From Yarrowia lipolytica (Eukaryota > Ascomycota > Dipodascomycetes > Dipodascales): DNA of 64,000 nt. Of this stretch, positions 42,219 through 53,321 are shown piece after piece. The notes below the pieces were generated by a model. The model made no database searches and had not been told where the DNA came from. It saw only the letters and a program-made list of their open reading frames with translations. The stretch's first letter is position 1. Each line of letters starts with the position of its first letter. The position numbers and the translations under genes were made by a program. The stretch covers positions 3,355,001 to 3,419,000 of the forward strand of contig NC_090775.1 of assembly GCF_001761485.1 (NCBI RefSeq), given 5' to 3'.

Positions 42219-45027
42219 TGTTGATGTGGTGAGGTGAGGTGAGGTAGTAGGAGAGAGGGAGCGGGAAGACAGGTTGCTAGACTTCTTAAGTGCACACACG
42301 AGTTCCCCACACATGATCACCCCACATCTACAACAAACCAGGAGACCGAACTCAATTTGCCGTTTATAGTTGCCCTTGATGTTGACGAAGAAATAGAGGG
42401 GGTTAATGTGGGTGGGATGAACACACAATTGGTTGAAAAATATGACTCGTGCGCCTTTCGTAGATCTTGAATCATCATTGGCCTGGCCTTTCGTGGATAA
42501 ATTTCTGTCTCTGCCAACTTCGTTGGGTGGCAATTGCAAAACCCCACAGTCCCCTCATGCACCTCATTGTTATCATACTCTATCATGCAAGTTATCGTGT
42601 GCACCCGAACCTTGTGAGGGGCTTCGAGGCATCACAGAGTGCCACGTCGAGGTATCGTAGTGTGGGAGAGGTGGGATGGATTCTACTGGGGTATATATTG
42701 GAACTCGAGCTTTTATAAACTATACGTCCAAAGTCGCAAGATTTCGAGGGAGAGTGAATTATGTTTCTGAAAAGCTTGTCTAATAATATGAAGGATCTGG
42801 TTACAGTATTGCTAGCTGAACCACTTGAAAATATGTAGCTTGCTCATAGTTACCGTATGTAAGAAACTACCAATATTACTACTCGTACAACTATCGTACA
42901 ATTACAATAGTTGGAGTACATACTGTACACAGGTCATGTGAACCACAGTTGATGGGGATGACAGCTCCTATTATACCTCTTCGTATGCTTTCAATGTGTC
43001 GCTTCAATGCAACGGTGTAGATAATATCTGTTTAAGATATGCAGGGGAAATTGCAGTATGTACCAGTACTCTCACTGTACTTAGCAAAAGTATCCCTGTC
43101 TCATGAGAATCACAGTATCCTATTGTAAAACAAGTAGCTCATCAACCACCGTTGATGTTGCTGCAGTGCTGTGATTAAAAATCTAGACCAAGTCTGGAGC
43201 TTGAGTCTGTACTAAGACCAAAAATTTATTGGCGCGAGGGATAATGTAGCTACAAGTAGCAATGGTTGACAAACGACGACACATTTCGCTCTAAACGCCA
43301 ATTCTGAGAAAAGAGCCATACATGCAGATAACAAGAGACTATTAACAACACGTATGGCTGGTTATCTAATGTCGATACGGTTAGCGCTACAACATCTGGC
43401 ATAGAGCTATTCCAGACATGGATCTCGGTGCTCAAACTCTTCAGTCACTTTGACATAGATTCACGGAGAGACAGGCCAATTGTGACACGCACACAGTCTG
43501 TACCGACAACTTTCCAGCCTTCCGGTTACTCCCTCTGATAACACTGTCCAAGTCCTTTGATATTCTCACTAGTACGAGAGACAGCACACAGTCTTTCGCA
43601 TGATACCTCAATTACTGTATATATTGTTGCACTAATAGAATCAAATATCCTAGAGATCTCCACATAGTTTCACTGTCCAGTAACAAGACCATCTCGCGGA
43701 TTGTTGTATCTCGTACTGTGCAGTAGCTGCTTAGCTACTGTTGCTGGATAAAACGTGGTTTCCTATAGTTAAGAGATTGGTCCCTGCAGCTTTAAGGACC
43801 TCGGTCTTAAGGACCTCGGAATTGTTGGGGGACTTTTTCGAAGCTGACCTTGACAGAAACTACCAGACTGGATCTTCTCCAACAATTTCAAACCTCCGGA
43901 AGCTCCATCGTGTCATATTCGTTCCTGATACAGCCAGCCCGAGTCGCTGAAGGACTATAGTTCCACTGCTTCATTTTCGGAGATACTTCCCCATTGGTGT
44001 TCTCCAAACACATGTGCACGTCTCAGGTACAGCATGAGTAGTACATACTGTACGGGATAGCTGATGTAATAACACGACAATATGGACCAGAAGAACACAT
44101 CAACTTTATGCAGCCCTAGAGCGTCAAATTACTGTAGGAAGTTACTGTACAGTACTCGAACTTGCAGCTCTCACTGGCGAGCAAATACTGCAAGTTAATA
44201 CAGCATGGGAAAACACACCAGTAACCAAGTTATCAGCAATTAGCCTTAGGTTGGAGCTAGTCAGAGGAGGAAGAATAATGGACTATAGATGTCCCTGAAT
44301 GGTGCGCACAAACGGGGGGACAGAAACCGAACCCACACACCGTACACGTATCTGCAACTCAACATCACCACGGACACGGATCGAGAACCTTGGAGGCTGC
44401 CAAGCCAATTATTTCAAGAAACAAGGGCCAGACGACAGAGTCCAAACACCCACGTACAAGGACCAAAAAGTCAGGGAGGACAGAGTCGAACTTTTTTTTG
44501 CTTGTTTCTATTGCCTAAACGAGCAAAAATACTCGTATGACCCCTGGTTGGCGCCAATCATGCTCATAATCGCTCTTTATTGCATCTGTCGGGTGCATTT
44601 AAGCTGCTGCAGCTCTGCACGGCTGGAACTCTTATTTCCCACCTTAACCCCCAGCCTCTGACCAACATCCCAACCGTCTATTGTAGATAGACTACTGTAG
44701 CTACTTATTCTCACTACACCACACTTTGTAATGTGAATTTACACTGGGATAGCACCATACGATACTATACAAAAAAGGGTCAGTTGGTATCTTCTTCAAA
44801 AGGACAAGACCACCACCCCTAACCTACGTATGTACTCAACCTGCATGACTCGGCTGGCCTTGGCAGCATCAAAGTGACAATGGATTCCTGTTACAGGCAC
44901 ACACCTTGTCGGTTTAATTGCTCGTGAGTTCGTCCGGTAGTGAGATGACCTGATTCTCGAGCACTTATATATACCTTCCTTGGTCCATGGAAAAAAGACC
45001 ATCCCAATCGTTCAACACACACAAACA
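42219..45027. other. Gene-poor 2.8 kb between RNH1 and the His-Asp protein gene
   Basis: I see no supported gene. A small direct repeat (TTAAGGACCTCGG at 43792 and 43807) and scattered TACAGTA/GTACAAGTAC words occur. A frame near 44289-44661 is open on overlapping registers, without a recognisable product. Confidence 0.45.
44966..44973 (+). promoter_or_regulatory. TATA box (TATATATA) of the His-Asp protein gene
   Basis: A perfect TATATATA 54 bases before ATG 45028. It fits a TATA-driven, regulated gene and supports this ATG over one further upstream. Confidence 0.55.
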
Positions 45028-45672
45028 ATGAAGTTCTCTGCCATTGCTCTCTCTCTTGCCGTTGCCTCTGTCTTTGCCGCTCCTCATGAGGGCCATGACC
45101 ATGGTGAGGCTGCTGCCCCCTCTGTTGCCTCTGCCGCCGCCTCCGCCTCTCCTTCTGGAGGTGCTCACAACCATGATGACCATGATCACGACCACGATCA
45201 TGACCACGACCATGACCACGATCATGACCACGACCATGACCACGACCATGACCACGACCATGACCACGATCACAAGGATTCTGCTTCGGCCATTACCTCC
45301 ACCGCTGCCTCTAGCGTTGCCTCTGCCGCTGCGTCCGCTTCTGCTTCTGCTTCTGCTTCTGCTTCTGCTCATGACCACGACCACGATCACGATCACGATC
45401 ACGATCACGATCACGATCACGATCACGACCATGACCATGATCACAGCTCTGTCGCCTCTGGTGCTGCTTCCAAGACTCAGCCTGCCTCCGGGTCTGCTGC
45501 TGCTACCAGTGCTGCCACTTCCAGTGCTGCTGAGTCCGCGGCTGCCACTAGCGCCGCCGATTCTGCTGCCTCCGGATCTGCTTCTGCTTCTACCACCCAG
45601 GCTAACGGCGGAGCTTCCAATGTCATTCCTGGTGCCGTGGCCTTCGTTGCCGTTGCGGCCGCTCTCCTTTAG
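45028..45672 (+). CDS. Secreted, probably GPI-anchored protein with two (His-Asp)n arrays
   Basis: A 214-residue protein. A signal peptide (MKFSAIALSLAVASVFAAP) is probably cut near residue 18. It is followed by HEGHDHG and then two His-Asp arrays: 15 HD pairs at residues 52-81 (plus His82) and 12 HD pairs at 115-138 (plus His139). They are separated by an Ala/Ser linker with a run of Ser-Ala repeats. A further Ser/Ala/Thr-rich stalk suited to O-mannosylation leads to NGGASNVIPGAVAFVAVAAALL, a typical GPI-attachment tail. About 34 histidines in so small a wall protein strongly suggest binding of Zn, Ni, Cu or Co at the cell surface. I know no characterised homologue, and function is inferred from composition only. 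Confidence 0.85.
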   Translation: MKFSAIALSLAVASVFAAPHEGHDHGEAAAPSVASAAASASPSGGAHNHDDHDHDHDHDHDHDHDHDHDHDHDHDHDHDHDHKDSASAITSTAASSVASAAASASASASASASAHDHDHDHDHDHDHDHDHDHDHDHDHSSVASGAASKTQPASGSAAATSAATSSAAESAAATSAADSAASGSASASTTQANGGASNVIPGAVAFVAVAAALL

Positions 45673-46441
45673 ATTTTCCCCAAAACGCTGACAATATAGT
45701 TGCTACTTAATGAAATTAATATAACAAATACATCAACGACTTACATATAACTTGCTGGGAGGGCGTCCCGATCCACCTTACTATTCTCTCTAACAGAGAG
45801 ACACATCAGGACATTCTCCACACCCTAATGGAGGATTCGACTGAGCACGCCATCAGGTTGACAAATTCAGCTAAGTGAATTTGCCCCTTAGAATGGAAAT
45901 AGTGGTTTGTCACCCACGGCAAGGTTTTCCATTCAACAGGATTGACTTATTACAGTATTACAGTAGCTACAGTATGTACATACAGTATGTACATACAGTA
46001 TGTACATACAGCAACAACATACAGTAGTATCAGCGCTCTGCTCCATCCTGATAAAGAGGATGTATTATGAGATCATAAAATAAAGCAAACAACCGACAGT
46101 TAGTACAGTAGCTGTTGTTCAATATTTTTGTATCATCATAATACTCAATTCCCTATGATGGTGTTGGTAGGGTTGAGTGAATACACCTGTAAGAGAGGTA
46201 GAGGCCTTGTACTGTAGGTTGTTGTCGCAGTATGTTGCTTTCGCCAGATATGATTGTATCATTACACAGTCATTACACACAACAATAAGTAGACCATTCC
46301 CTCTCTGTTGCGTACTCATTGTACTTGTATCTGGTACACACAGAACCGTATGTACAATACTTGTACTGTAGTTTACAAACCCGTCCTAATCATAAATCAT
46401 TAATATATGCATACACCTTCTAATATACTTGTGCTTTTGTC
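45673..46441. other. Convergent 3' region between the His-Asp gene and SCOT
   Basis: No gene seen. It contains the tandem repeat at 45969-46011 and more intergenic TACAGTA words. Confidence 0.5.
45969..46011. repeat. Tandem repeat, three copies of a 13-base unit
   Basis: ACAGTATGTACAT occurs three times head to tail, followed by a partial ACAG. The unit contains the palindromic ATGTACAT and TAC words that recur elsewhere in intergenic DNA of this window. Confidence 0.85.
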
Positions 46442-47980
46442 TTAGAGAACATCAATGGTCTTAAGGTCCTTGGAAACCTCGAAAGGAGCCTCGGTCTTCT
46501 CTCGGATAGATTCAACGGTCTCGCCCTCGGCAATCTCAATCAGAGTGAGTCCACCGTTGTTGGCAATGTCGACATCAAAGACAGCCAAATCAGTAATGAT
46601 TCGGGATACGCATCGGGAGCCGGTCAGGGGGAACTGGCATTCCTTGAGAATCTTGGGTCGGCCCTTCTTGTCAACGTGGTCCATGACAACCACTACTCGG
46701 GTGTTGAGAGGGTTGGCTACAAGATCCATAGCTCCACCCATACCCTTAATCATACCGGGAAGAGCCCAGTTCGCAAGGTCTCCGTTACCAGACACCTGCA
46801 TGGCACCCAGAATGGACATATCAATCTTTCCAGCTCGGATCATGGCGAAAGACTCCTCGGATCCGAAAACGGAAGCTCCCTTATCGAGAGTGACAGTCTC
46901 CTTTCCGGCGTTGATGTAGTCAGGGTCTTCCTTTCCAGGTTCGGGGTAAGGACCGAGACCAAGAATACCGTTCTCGGACTGCAGGATCACGTGGATATCG
47001 TCAGAGACATGGTTGGGGGCAAGGGTAGGCATACCAATACCCAAGTTGGCGAACATGCCGTCCTTGAACTCCTGAGCAGCTCGTCGCACAATCTTCTCTC
47101 GTCGCAGAGCAGAGGCAGACATGGAGGCGGGGTCAGCAGCGCCGTCGCTGGACTTCGGAGAAGAGTTCTTGACAATCTCAATGTCCTTCTTGGCAGTCGA
47201 CTTCACAACTCTGTGCACGTAGACACCGGGAACATGAACCTCCTCGGGCTTGATCTCTCCGGGTTCGACAATCTCCTCAGCCTCGGCAATGGTGAGCTTT
47301 CCAGCTCGTGCCATGGCTCCGTTAAAGTTGTTAGAGGTGGCTCGGAACACTAGATTACCCAGAGTGTCGGCCTTCCAGGCCTTGATCAGAGACACGTCTC
47401 CGTTAAGGGCATTCTCCAACACAAACTTTCTGCCGTTGAACTCCCGGGTCTCTCGGGGAGTGTTAGTCTTGATCACTGCACCGCTTCCGTCGGAGGTCTT
47501 AGCGTAGAGAGTGGGGATCTTGCCCTGCTCCAGCCAGGTGTTGGCTCCTGCAGGAGTGTACACTGCTGGAATGCCGGCACCAGCAGCTCTGCATCTCTCG
47601 GCGATGGTTCCCTGGGGGGTCAGCTCCAGCTCGAGCTCGCCGTTGAGGTAGGCAGCCTCGAAGAACTTGTTGCCTCCGACGTAGGAGCCAATGAACTTGG
47701 AGATCTGGCCGTTCTCAAGCAGCTTAGACAGACCCTTACCCTCAATACCACAATTGTTAGAAACCACTGTCAGGTCCTTGACGTTTCCTCTCTTCTGCAG
47801 AGCAGAAATGAGAGTGTCGGGAATACCGCAGATTCCGAAGCCTCCAGAGAGAACCAGATCGCCGGACTTAACGTCCTTGACGGCCTCGTCGGGAGAGGCG
47901 TAGACCTTAGATCTGGCGGCAGCAGAGTAGAAACGAGTTTGCAGAAGCGCCTTGGTAATGTGTTTTCGAACAGAGAACAT
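46442..47980 (-). CDS. SCOT: Mitochondrial succinyl-CoA:3-ketoacid CoA transferase
   Basis: A 512-residue class I CoA transferase that moves CoA from succinyl-CoA to acetoacetate. In fungi it may also act with acetate as the acceptor. A basic presequence (MFSVRKHITKALLQTRFYSAAARSK) points to mitochondria. The alpha-type half (about 28-265) has the glycine loop GGFGICGIPDT. A linker rich in Ser/Pro (271-290) leads to the beta-type half, where Glu336 in SENGILGLGPY is the catalytic residue of the E-x-G-x2-G motif. Length and fused alpha-beta order match human OXCT1. S. cerevisiae has no close copy. The symbol SCOT follows common use for this Yarrowia enzyme. Confidence 0.94.
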   Translation of the reverse strand: MFSVRKHITKALLQTRFYSAAARSKVYASPDEAVKDVKSGDLVLSGGFGICGIPDTLISALQKRGNVKDLTVVSNNCGIEGKGLSKLLENGQISKFIGSYVGGNKFFEAAYLNGELELELTPQGTIAERCRAAGAGIPAVYTPAGANTWLEQGKIPTLYAKTSDGSGAVIKTNTPRETREFNGRKFVLENALNGDVSLIKAWKADTLGNLVFRATSNNFNGAMARAGKLTIAEAEEIVEPGEIKPEEVHVPGVYVHRVVKSTAKKDIEIVKNSSPKSSDGAADPASMSASALRREKIVRRAAQEFKDGMFANLGIGMPTLAPNHVSDDIHVILQSENGILGLGPYPEPGKEDPDYINAGKETVTLDKGASVFGSEESFAMIRAGKIDMSILGAMQVSGNGDLANWALPGMIKGMGGAMDLVANPLNTRVVVVMDHVDKKGRPKILKECQFPLTGSRCVSRIITDLAVFDVDIANNGGLTLIEIAEGETVESIREKTEAPFEVSKDLKTIDVL

Positions 47981-49179
47981 TGGATAGTTGAGTTACCTCC
48001 GTGTTACGGGCAGGCTAGCCTTTATGTATGGTTGAGGCGGGGGAAGCTCGGGGGGTTAAACCTTCGATAGCCGGGGAAAATTCGGAGGGGGTGTAAACAG
48101 GGCAATATAGTCGGGTTTTGAACACCGAAAACGGTATCATGTGAGAGATGATCCACTGATATTACGTTCCTCCCTTATTAATGTGTGTGCCAAAAAATCG
48201 TTGAACTAAAGCTGACTCATCGCTTCCCGTGTGGGGTTCCGGGGTACAAAGTTCATCTCCTACATGCACGCGCATCATGTTGGTCGGGATTTTGAGTTGG
48301 GGTAATCAGAGACCTTGCCAGTGTTGGAGAACATTGGTTGGTACGATACGATCACCAGGAAAGACCAGAGTAGTTGTGAGCACAATACTGATGGTATCTG
48401 CTTTATCCTAGTTACTTTTGAGACTCATTCAGTGTCGTTAGTGTCTCACTAAGGTGGTCTACGGTAACCGGTGGTATGCCTGCCGGAGCGTTTGTCTCTC
48501 TCTCATGGCCAAACATTTTTAGCGTGTTTCTGTGGTTGGGAAAGAGGTGAAGCAACAGTACAAGAACAATTGTAGCTACAGGTATGTATGGCCCTACTGT
48601 ACATCTACTTGTAGCTACTGTAGATCGAATGGCCGATCATAGTTAATGGTTGCACGGTTTTTTTTGTTACTTTTGACCAAACATGGTGCTATTGGACTAC
48701 GTCTTGCTGATTTGAACAAATAAATGGCCTACAGTAGTCTGCCTTTCGCAGTGTCTCGCTTAATCACCAGTGCAGAATATGAAGGCGATCAGTAAGAGAA
48801 AGAAATGGCAATGTAATCATCTGTAGAGTTGTCTGAACAAAGGACCGTATATGAGCTCCTACACACAGCGACACCGCACGCTTCTTTACTCCACCGAAAC
48901 CCTGCCGTGCTAGTATTCTTGGTGGGGCCTGTATCGAAGCAACAGCGATATCGGCGACAAGGGTCGGAGATGCATTATCGTTGTTATCGAGTGTGAAACA
49001 ATGGCGTTGCAGAAAACATGATGCAGGTGTTCAATGTCTCAACCGGTAGAATACCGGTAATACAGTATGTACTTGTACAAAGGGTATTGATAGCACTTGT
49101 ATGTGCTTGGCTCGACCACCAAACGAACCACTGCAGTTCATGTTTGCTCATTCGTGATCATCAATTCATCATATATACA
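47981..49179. other. Intergenic 1.2 kb between SCOT and HEM3
   Basis: The SCOT promoter side and the 3' flank of HEM3. No gene seen. TACTTGTAGCTACTGTAG-type words occur near 48608-48625. Confidence 0.5.
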
Positions 49180-50196
49180 CTATTTAATATTTTCCAGGTG
49201 AATGGCGTCCAGAATTTTCTTGGCGCCATCCTTGACCAGCTGCTCGGCTACGTCCTTACCAAGTTGCTCGGCCTCCCAGTTCTCCTCAACCGCTCGAACC
49301 TGAGTGCACTCGACAAACTCGGTACCCTCAACAGACACGACAATGGCGTCCAAAGTCAACTTGCCATTCTCGTACTTTGTCTCAACGCCAATGGGCACGG
49401 AGCAGCCTCCCTCCAGGGTTCGCATGACAGCTCGCTCGGCAAGACAGCACAGAGTGGACTCCTTGTCGTAGATTGCCTCGAGGATCTTCTTGGTCTTCTC
49501 ATCGCCCTGTCGGATCTCCAGGCCCAAAGCTCCCTGGCCCACAGCGTGCAGCATATCGGGCTTCTGCAGGTAGCCTGTGATTCTGTCTCCGAGATCCAGC
49601 CGCTTCAGACCAGCGGCTGCCAGGATCAGACACTTGTAGGGAGTCTCAGGATCGTCCAGCTTGCTGAGACGGGTGCCCACGTTACCTCGCACACTCTCGT
49701 AGACAAGTCCGGGATACGACTTCTTCAGCTGGGCAGATCGTCGAATAGAAGATGTTCCAACCACTGATCCAGCAGGAAGATCGGCCAGAGTCTTGTAGGG
49801 AGAGCCAGCGGCCATAACTAGAGCATCTCGAGGGTCCTCTCGGGTGAGAATAGCTCCGAGCTCACAGCCGTCGGGCAGGACGGTAGGCATGTCCTTCAGG
49901 GAGTGGACGATAATATCCTGTTGGTCAAAGCCTGGCACCTTCTCTAGAAGCAGAGTCTCCAGCTCCTTGGTCCACAGAGCCTTGCCGTCGAACGAGTACA
50001 GCGGCTTGCTCTGGACCTGGTCACCCAAAGTAGTCAGACCGAGCACAGGGAAGGAGTAATCGGGATGGACCTTCTTGAGCATAGCAGCCACATGCTGGGT
50101 CTGGACCAGAGCCAGCTTGCTCTTTCGGCCACCCACAAAGACCTTGGGCAGTTCGCTCTGGTCGTCAAAAATCACTGGTCGTTCCTCTACTGACAT
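49180..50196 (-). CDS. HEM3: Porphobilinogen deaminase (hydroxymethylbilane synthase)
   Basis: 338 residues from ATG 50196. The frame is open further upstream, but only from a TTG, so the start is MSVEERPV. The enzyme joins four porphobilinogens into hydroxymethylbilane in cytosolic haem synthesis. Hallmarks are [14 protein letters not shown], catalytic Asp102 in HSLKDMPT, the substrate-binding [10 protein letters not shown], and Cys265 in EGGCSVPIG, which carries the dipyrromethane cofactor. Domain order and length match yeast Hem3. The gene is divergent from PRP39. Confidence 0.95.
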   Translation of the reverse strand: MSVEERPVIFDDQSELPKVFVGGRKSKLALVQTQHVAAMLKKVHPDYSFPVLGLTTLGDQVQSKPLYSFDGKALWTKELETLLLEKVPGFDQQDIIVHSLKDMPTVLPDGCELGAILTREDPRDALVMAAGSPYKTLADLPAGSVVGTSSIRRSAQLKKSYPGLVYESVRGNVGTRLSKLDDPETPYKCLILAAAGLKRLDLGDRITGYLQKPDMLHAVGQGALGLEIRQGDEKTKKILEAIYDKESTLCCLAERAVMRTLEGGCSVPIGVETKYENGKLTLDAIVVSVEGTEFVECTQVRAVEENWEAEQLGKDVAEQLVKDGAKKILDAIHLENIK

Positions 50197-50769
50197 TGTT
50201 GCAGTTGTGCCGTTATCAGAACCTGAATAATGAGAATGCTCTATAACTTTCACCTGCAAAGTTTATGTTTCGGTACAATACGTCCTGTGCGATACAACCC
50301 AAGATCGACCGACTGCAAGTCTTGTATGTTGAGAGGAGTTGGGAAGGGGTTTTATGCGTATGAAGGGTGGATCTATCTACTAATAGAAGTATTTATGTAT
50401 GTGGTGCTTGTGCGCTGTTAACACTTCAACTGTAGACCTCGCTATGTCCGTAAATTTCATCCCTGAAAAATATTTGCATAACAAGGAGTTGAACCCAGAG
50501 TCTAGAACAAGTCCTGTATGTACATGCAGTCAGAGCAATTAGTAAGAGATTAGTGTGCTTAGTAATTATGAGAGCGCTGAAGTGAGCTCTCGTCATATAT
50601 TCCTATTGTCACCCCAATGCCCATGATGACTTCCCAACATATAGAAGCCTTCGTCTTATATGCCTCTCCTGTCTTAAGTCATTCTTTTTTCGAGCTGCAC
50701 GACATCAACCCTAAATGACGAACATCACCACTAAACATTTCTCAGATCAACCCAAGGCAGACACACAGC
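50197..50769. other. Divergent promoter region, HEM3 / PRP39
   Basis: No gene seen in 573 bases. AACCCTAA (50707-50714) lies 56 bases before the PRP39 ATG. Confidence 0.5.
50707..50714 (+). promoter_or_regulatory. AACCCTAA (Tbf1-type) site before PRP39
   Basis: A perfect match to the ARCCCTAA core, close to the start codon. Role inferred from motif and position. Confidence 0.4.
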
Positions 50770-52485
50770 ATGGAGTGGACCAAGTGTTACGCGAAGCTAT
50801 CGGCCAATCCGGACGACTTTGAGCAGTGGAAGAACCTGCTGGCTGCATCGCATTCGCTTGGAGGAGGTCTTAACAAGGGAACAGCAGAAAGTGATGTGCA
50901 ATTGTTTCGATTTTCTTACGACAACTTTTTGGAACGGTTCCCGCTGGCATTTGGATATTGGATCAAGTATGCGGAGACAGAATTCATGCTTGGAAACACT
51001 GAGGGCGCGGAAACCGTGTTTGAGCGAGGAATAGGAACCAACCAAGTTTCAGTGGAGCTCTGGGCAGCCTATGCCCGGTTCAAAATCCGAGTCTGTCACA
51101 ATGTGGACAAGATGAGAGCATTTCTGGAGCGAGCGGTGAGTCACGTGGGCAACCACTTCTACGCGCACTCCATTTGGGACGTGTACGTGGAATTTGAGAG
51201 ACGCGAGGCAGAGATTGCAACGGAAAACAAGCTGGCTCGACTGGCCGAGCTGCTGTCTCGAATCATTCGAATCCCCATGCATCAGTACGCAAAGTACTTT
51301 GACTTGCTGCGCGACATTTCGCGGCAACTCAAACCCGACGAGCTGGGCTGGATTAAGAAGGGGAAGGACAAGAGCACCAACAACATTTACGTCAGCACCC
51401 AGGCAGAGACCGCCCGAAGATGGGCATACGAACAGGCGTTCCCACGGCAGTATTTTCATGTGCTGTTCGTCAAGGAGGAGGATCTGCAGGCATGGAGACG
51501 ATATCTCGATTTCGAGGAGTCTGAGGGCAATCTGGACCGAGTGAGAATGCTGTACGAGCGAGCCATCATCGCCACTTCTCACAACGAGGAAATATGGTTG
51601 CGGTACATTCGGTTCATGCAGACTGTTTCTTCATCTCTGCGAGTCCATCGAGAGGAAGTCAGCACTCTGTTTAGACGAGCATGTGCACTGCTTCCCATTG
51701 GACGCCTGGAGGTGCGACATCTCTATGCTATTCATTGTGAGTCTCTTGGAGAACTGGCACTTGCTCACGACATCTACATGTCTATTCTCGGGGCATTCCC
51801 CAACTCCATACAGACCATTCTGCTCTTTGTCAACTTTGAGAGACGATACGCATACTCGCAGTTTCTAGCGCAGGGCAAGTCGGTCAAGAAGCAGGCAGCT
51901 GTCCACCAGGCTGTGCAGCTGTTGATGCAGTATCTGGACGACGAAAACAGTCTGCGCAACGTCGAAAAGTGCGAGATTCTTCAGCTATTGGTTGACTACT
52001 TGCAGGTATTCCCTGGCCAGGCTCCCGCTAACGTAAGAGACATCCTGTCGAGGTACGAGCCGGCGCTGAAGGAGGAATACAGGTTTTGGAAACTGGCCAT
52101 GGATTACGAAGTCGAACGAGTGCATAAGCCCGTGAAGGATGTGTCTGCCATGTCTTTCCAGGATACATTGACAGAGCTCGCTGCTGAGGACGAATCGCAG
52201 GCTCTGGCTGACGAGAAGACGAAGCGTCTGTCAGATATTGTCGACAAGGCTCTCGGGTCTCTATTGCGTCTGGAAGACAAGCGGGCGCTTCTGAAACGGT
52301 TCCTTGCGTACTGCATCGACCAAGCCTCCAATGTCAAGGACTATGAGAAGTACTCGGCAGTTTTGTATAATCTTGGAGGTGTTCAAACGACACCGCCTGC
52401 CGAGCCTCTCGACAAGCCAGGAGATGCTGCTGTTAGCGCTGGTGCGGGTACCAGTACTACTACACCAGTGGCCGCAGAGTCCTAA
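50770..52485 (+). CDS. PRP39: U1 snRNP protein Prp39 (HAT repeats)
   Basis: A 571-residue helical-repeat protein. Half-a-TPR repeats run through most of the length (for example FGYWIKYAETEFMLGN, SVELWAAYARFKI, SIWDVYVEFERREAE, DLQAWRRYLDFEESEGN, EIWLRYIRFMQTV). The order and the FPRQYFHVL segment are those of Prp39, which shapes U1 snRNP and helps it hold 5' splice sites. The last 30 residues are Ala/Thr/Pro-rich and disordered. No intron. Its presence fits the intron-bearing genes around it, but it is a general splicing factor. Confidence 0.9.
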   Translation: MEWTKCYAKLSANPDDFEQWKNLLAASHSLGGGLNKGTAESDVQLFRFSYDNFLERFPLAFGYWIKYAETEFMLGNTEGAETVFERGIGTNQVSVELWAAYARFKIRVCHNVDKMRAFLERAVSHVGNHFYAHSIWDVYVEFERREAEIATENKLARLAELLSRIIRIPMHQYAKYFDLLRDISRQLKPDELGWIKKGKDKSTNNIYVSTQAETARRWAYEQAFPRQYFHVLFVKEEDLQAWRRYLDFEESEGNLDRVRMLYERAIIATSHNEEIWLRYIRFMQTVSSSLRVHREEVSTLFRRACALLPIGRLEVRHLYAIHCESLGELALAHDIYMSILGAFPNSIQTILLFVNFERRYAYSQFLAQGKSVKKQAAVHQAVQLLMQYLDDENSLRNVEKCEILQLLVDYLQVFPGQAPANVRDILSRYEPALKEEYRFWKLAMDYEVERVHKPVKDVSAMSFQDTLTELAAEDESQALADEKTKRLSDIVDKALGSLLRLEDKRALLKRFLAYCIDQASNVKDYEKYSAVLYNLGGVQTTPPAEPLDKPGDAAVSAGAGTSTTTPVAAES

Positions 52486-52625
52486 AAATGTAACTTGTAA
52501 GCATAATCATAATTTATCTGTTTGAACGAGCACAACTGTAAGGACACAAATACTAGTCATAGACTGAGTTTGCAATTCATCCGATCCTCAATACAATAAC
52601 TTATCTATCATGTCTATATACTGGT

Positions 52626-53159
52626 TTAGGGGGCCAGTCCAGCGGCACTGGCAAGGAACAGACCACCAACAGCGAACGCAAAGGTGGCCAGAGCAGCGGT
52701 TCCAACGGGGAAAACAATGGTGGCTCCTGCAGACTTAATTCGCTTGTCAGAAATGATGAAAGCTCCGGTTAGGAAGAATCCTGTGTTAGAGGTATGTTTC
52801 TGTAATCGAATGTTGTTATGTCTTTGGATATCCAAGTGCTGACTGTAATTGAGGGTTGGAATGTTCAAATTGATGTCGATGTCTTTGGTTGTGTGCACAA
52901 ATGGGATTGTCTTGTCACCATATCCGCTTCCATCCAGACCACTTCTTATCTGTGCCGTGTGTCGTGAGTTGTGTCACCTTCCACATGCTGATCTACTCAC
53001 CAATAACAATAGACACCAATGCCACAAGGCTGTGAAGCTTGACATCGGGGTAGGAGCTGGTCCAGGGTTGTCCTGACTCAAAAGCGAGCTTTGTGTTAGT
53101 AAGTGTAGTCTTCCTGGGCGCTGGCTGGTACTCACTCTGATAGCCTCGAAATCCGACAT
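52626..53159 (-). CDS. OST5: Oligosaccharyltransferase subunit Ost5 (TMEM258 family), three exons
   Basis: The exons are 53136-53159, 53001-53088 and 52626-52780. The donors are GTGAGT, and the acceptors follow CTAAC (ACAAAG and ACAG). The spliced product has 88 residues: MSDFEAIRLAFESGQPW, a short loop, then two membrane segments (HSLVALVSIVIGFFLTGAFI and GTAALATFAFAVGGLFLASA) with a lysine/arginine turn between. Size, topology and the N-terminal amphipathic segment match Ost5/TMEM258, a non-catalytic OST subunit near Ost1 in the ER membrane. Sequence identity in this family is low, so the name rests on layout more than on motifs. Confidence 0.75.
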
Positions 53160-53321
53160 GATGATGACGACGTGTAACTGCTGCAGTGTACGTTAAGATG
53201 TAGCGGAGTCTAAATGCGTGGGAGCACAACCTTAAAGAGAAATATCGAAAATACTGCATGAAATAAATTTAAGGTGAGATTTTTCTATTTACTCACTACT
53301 CACAGCAAAAGACCTTACAAA

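Noticed and set aside
44289-44661. Overlapping frames of 83-120 codons before the His-Asp gene
   Set aside because: Two registers are open at once and neither gives a recognisable protein. The TATA box at 44966 marks the next real gene.
50480-50500. B-box-like GGGTTCAACTCC on the minus strand, a possible tRNA
   Set aside because: No matching A box, acceptor stem or anticodon arm at the needed spacing.
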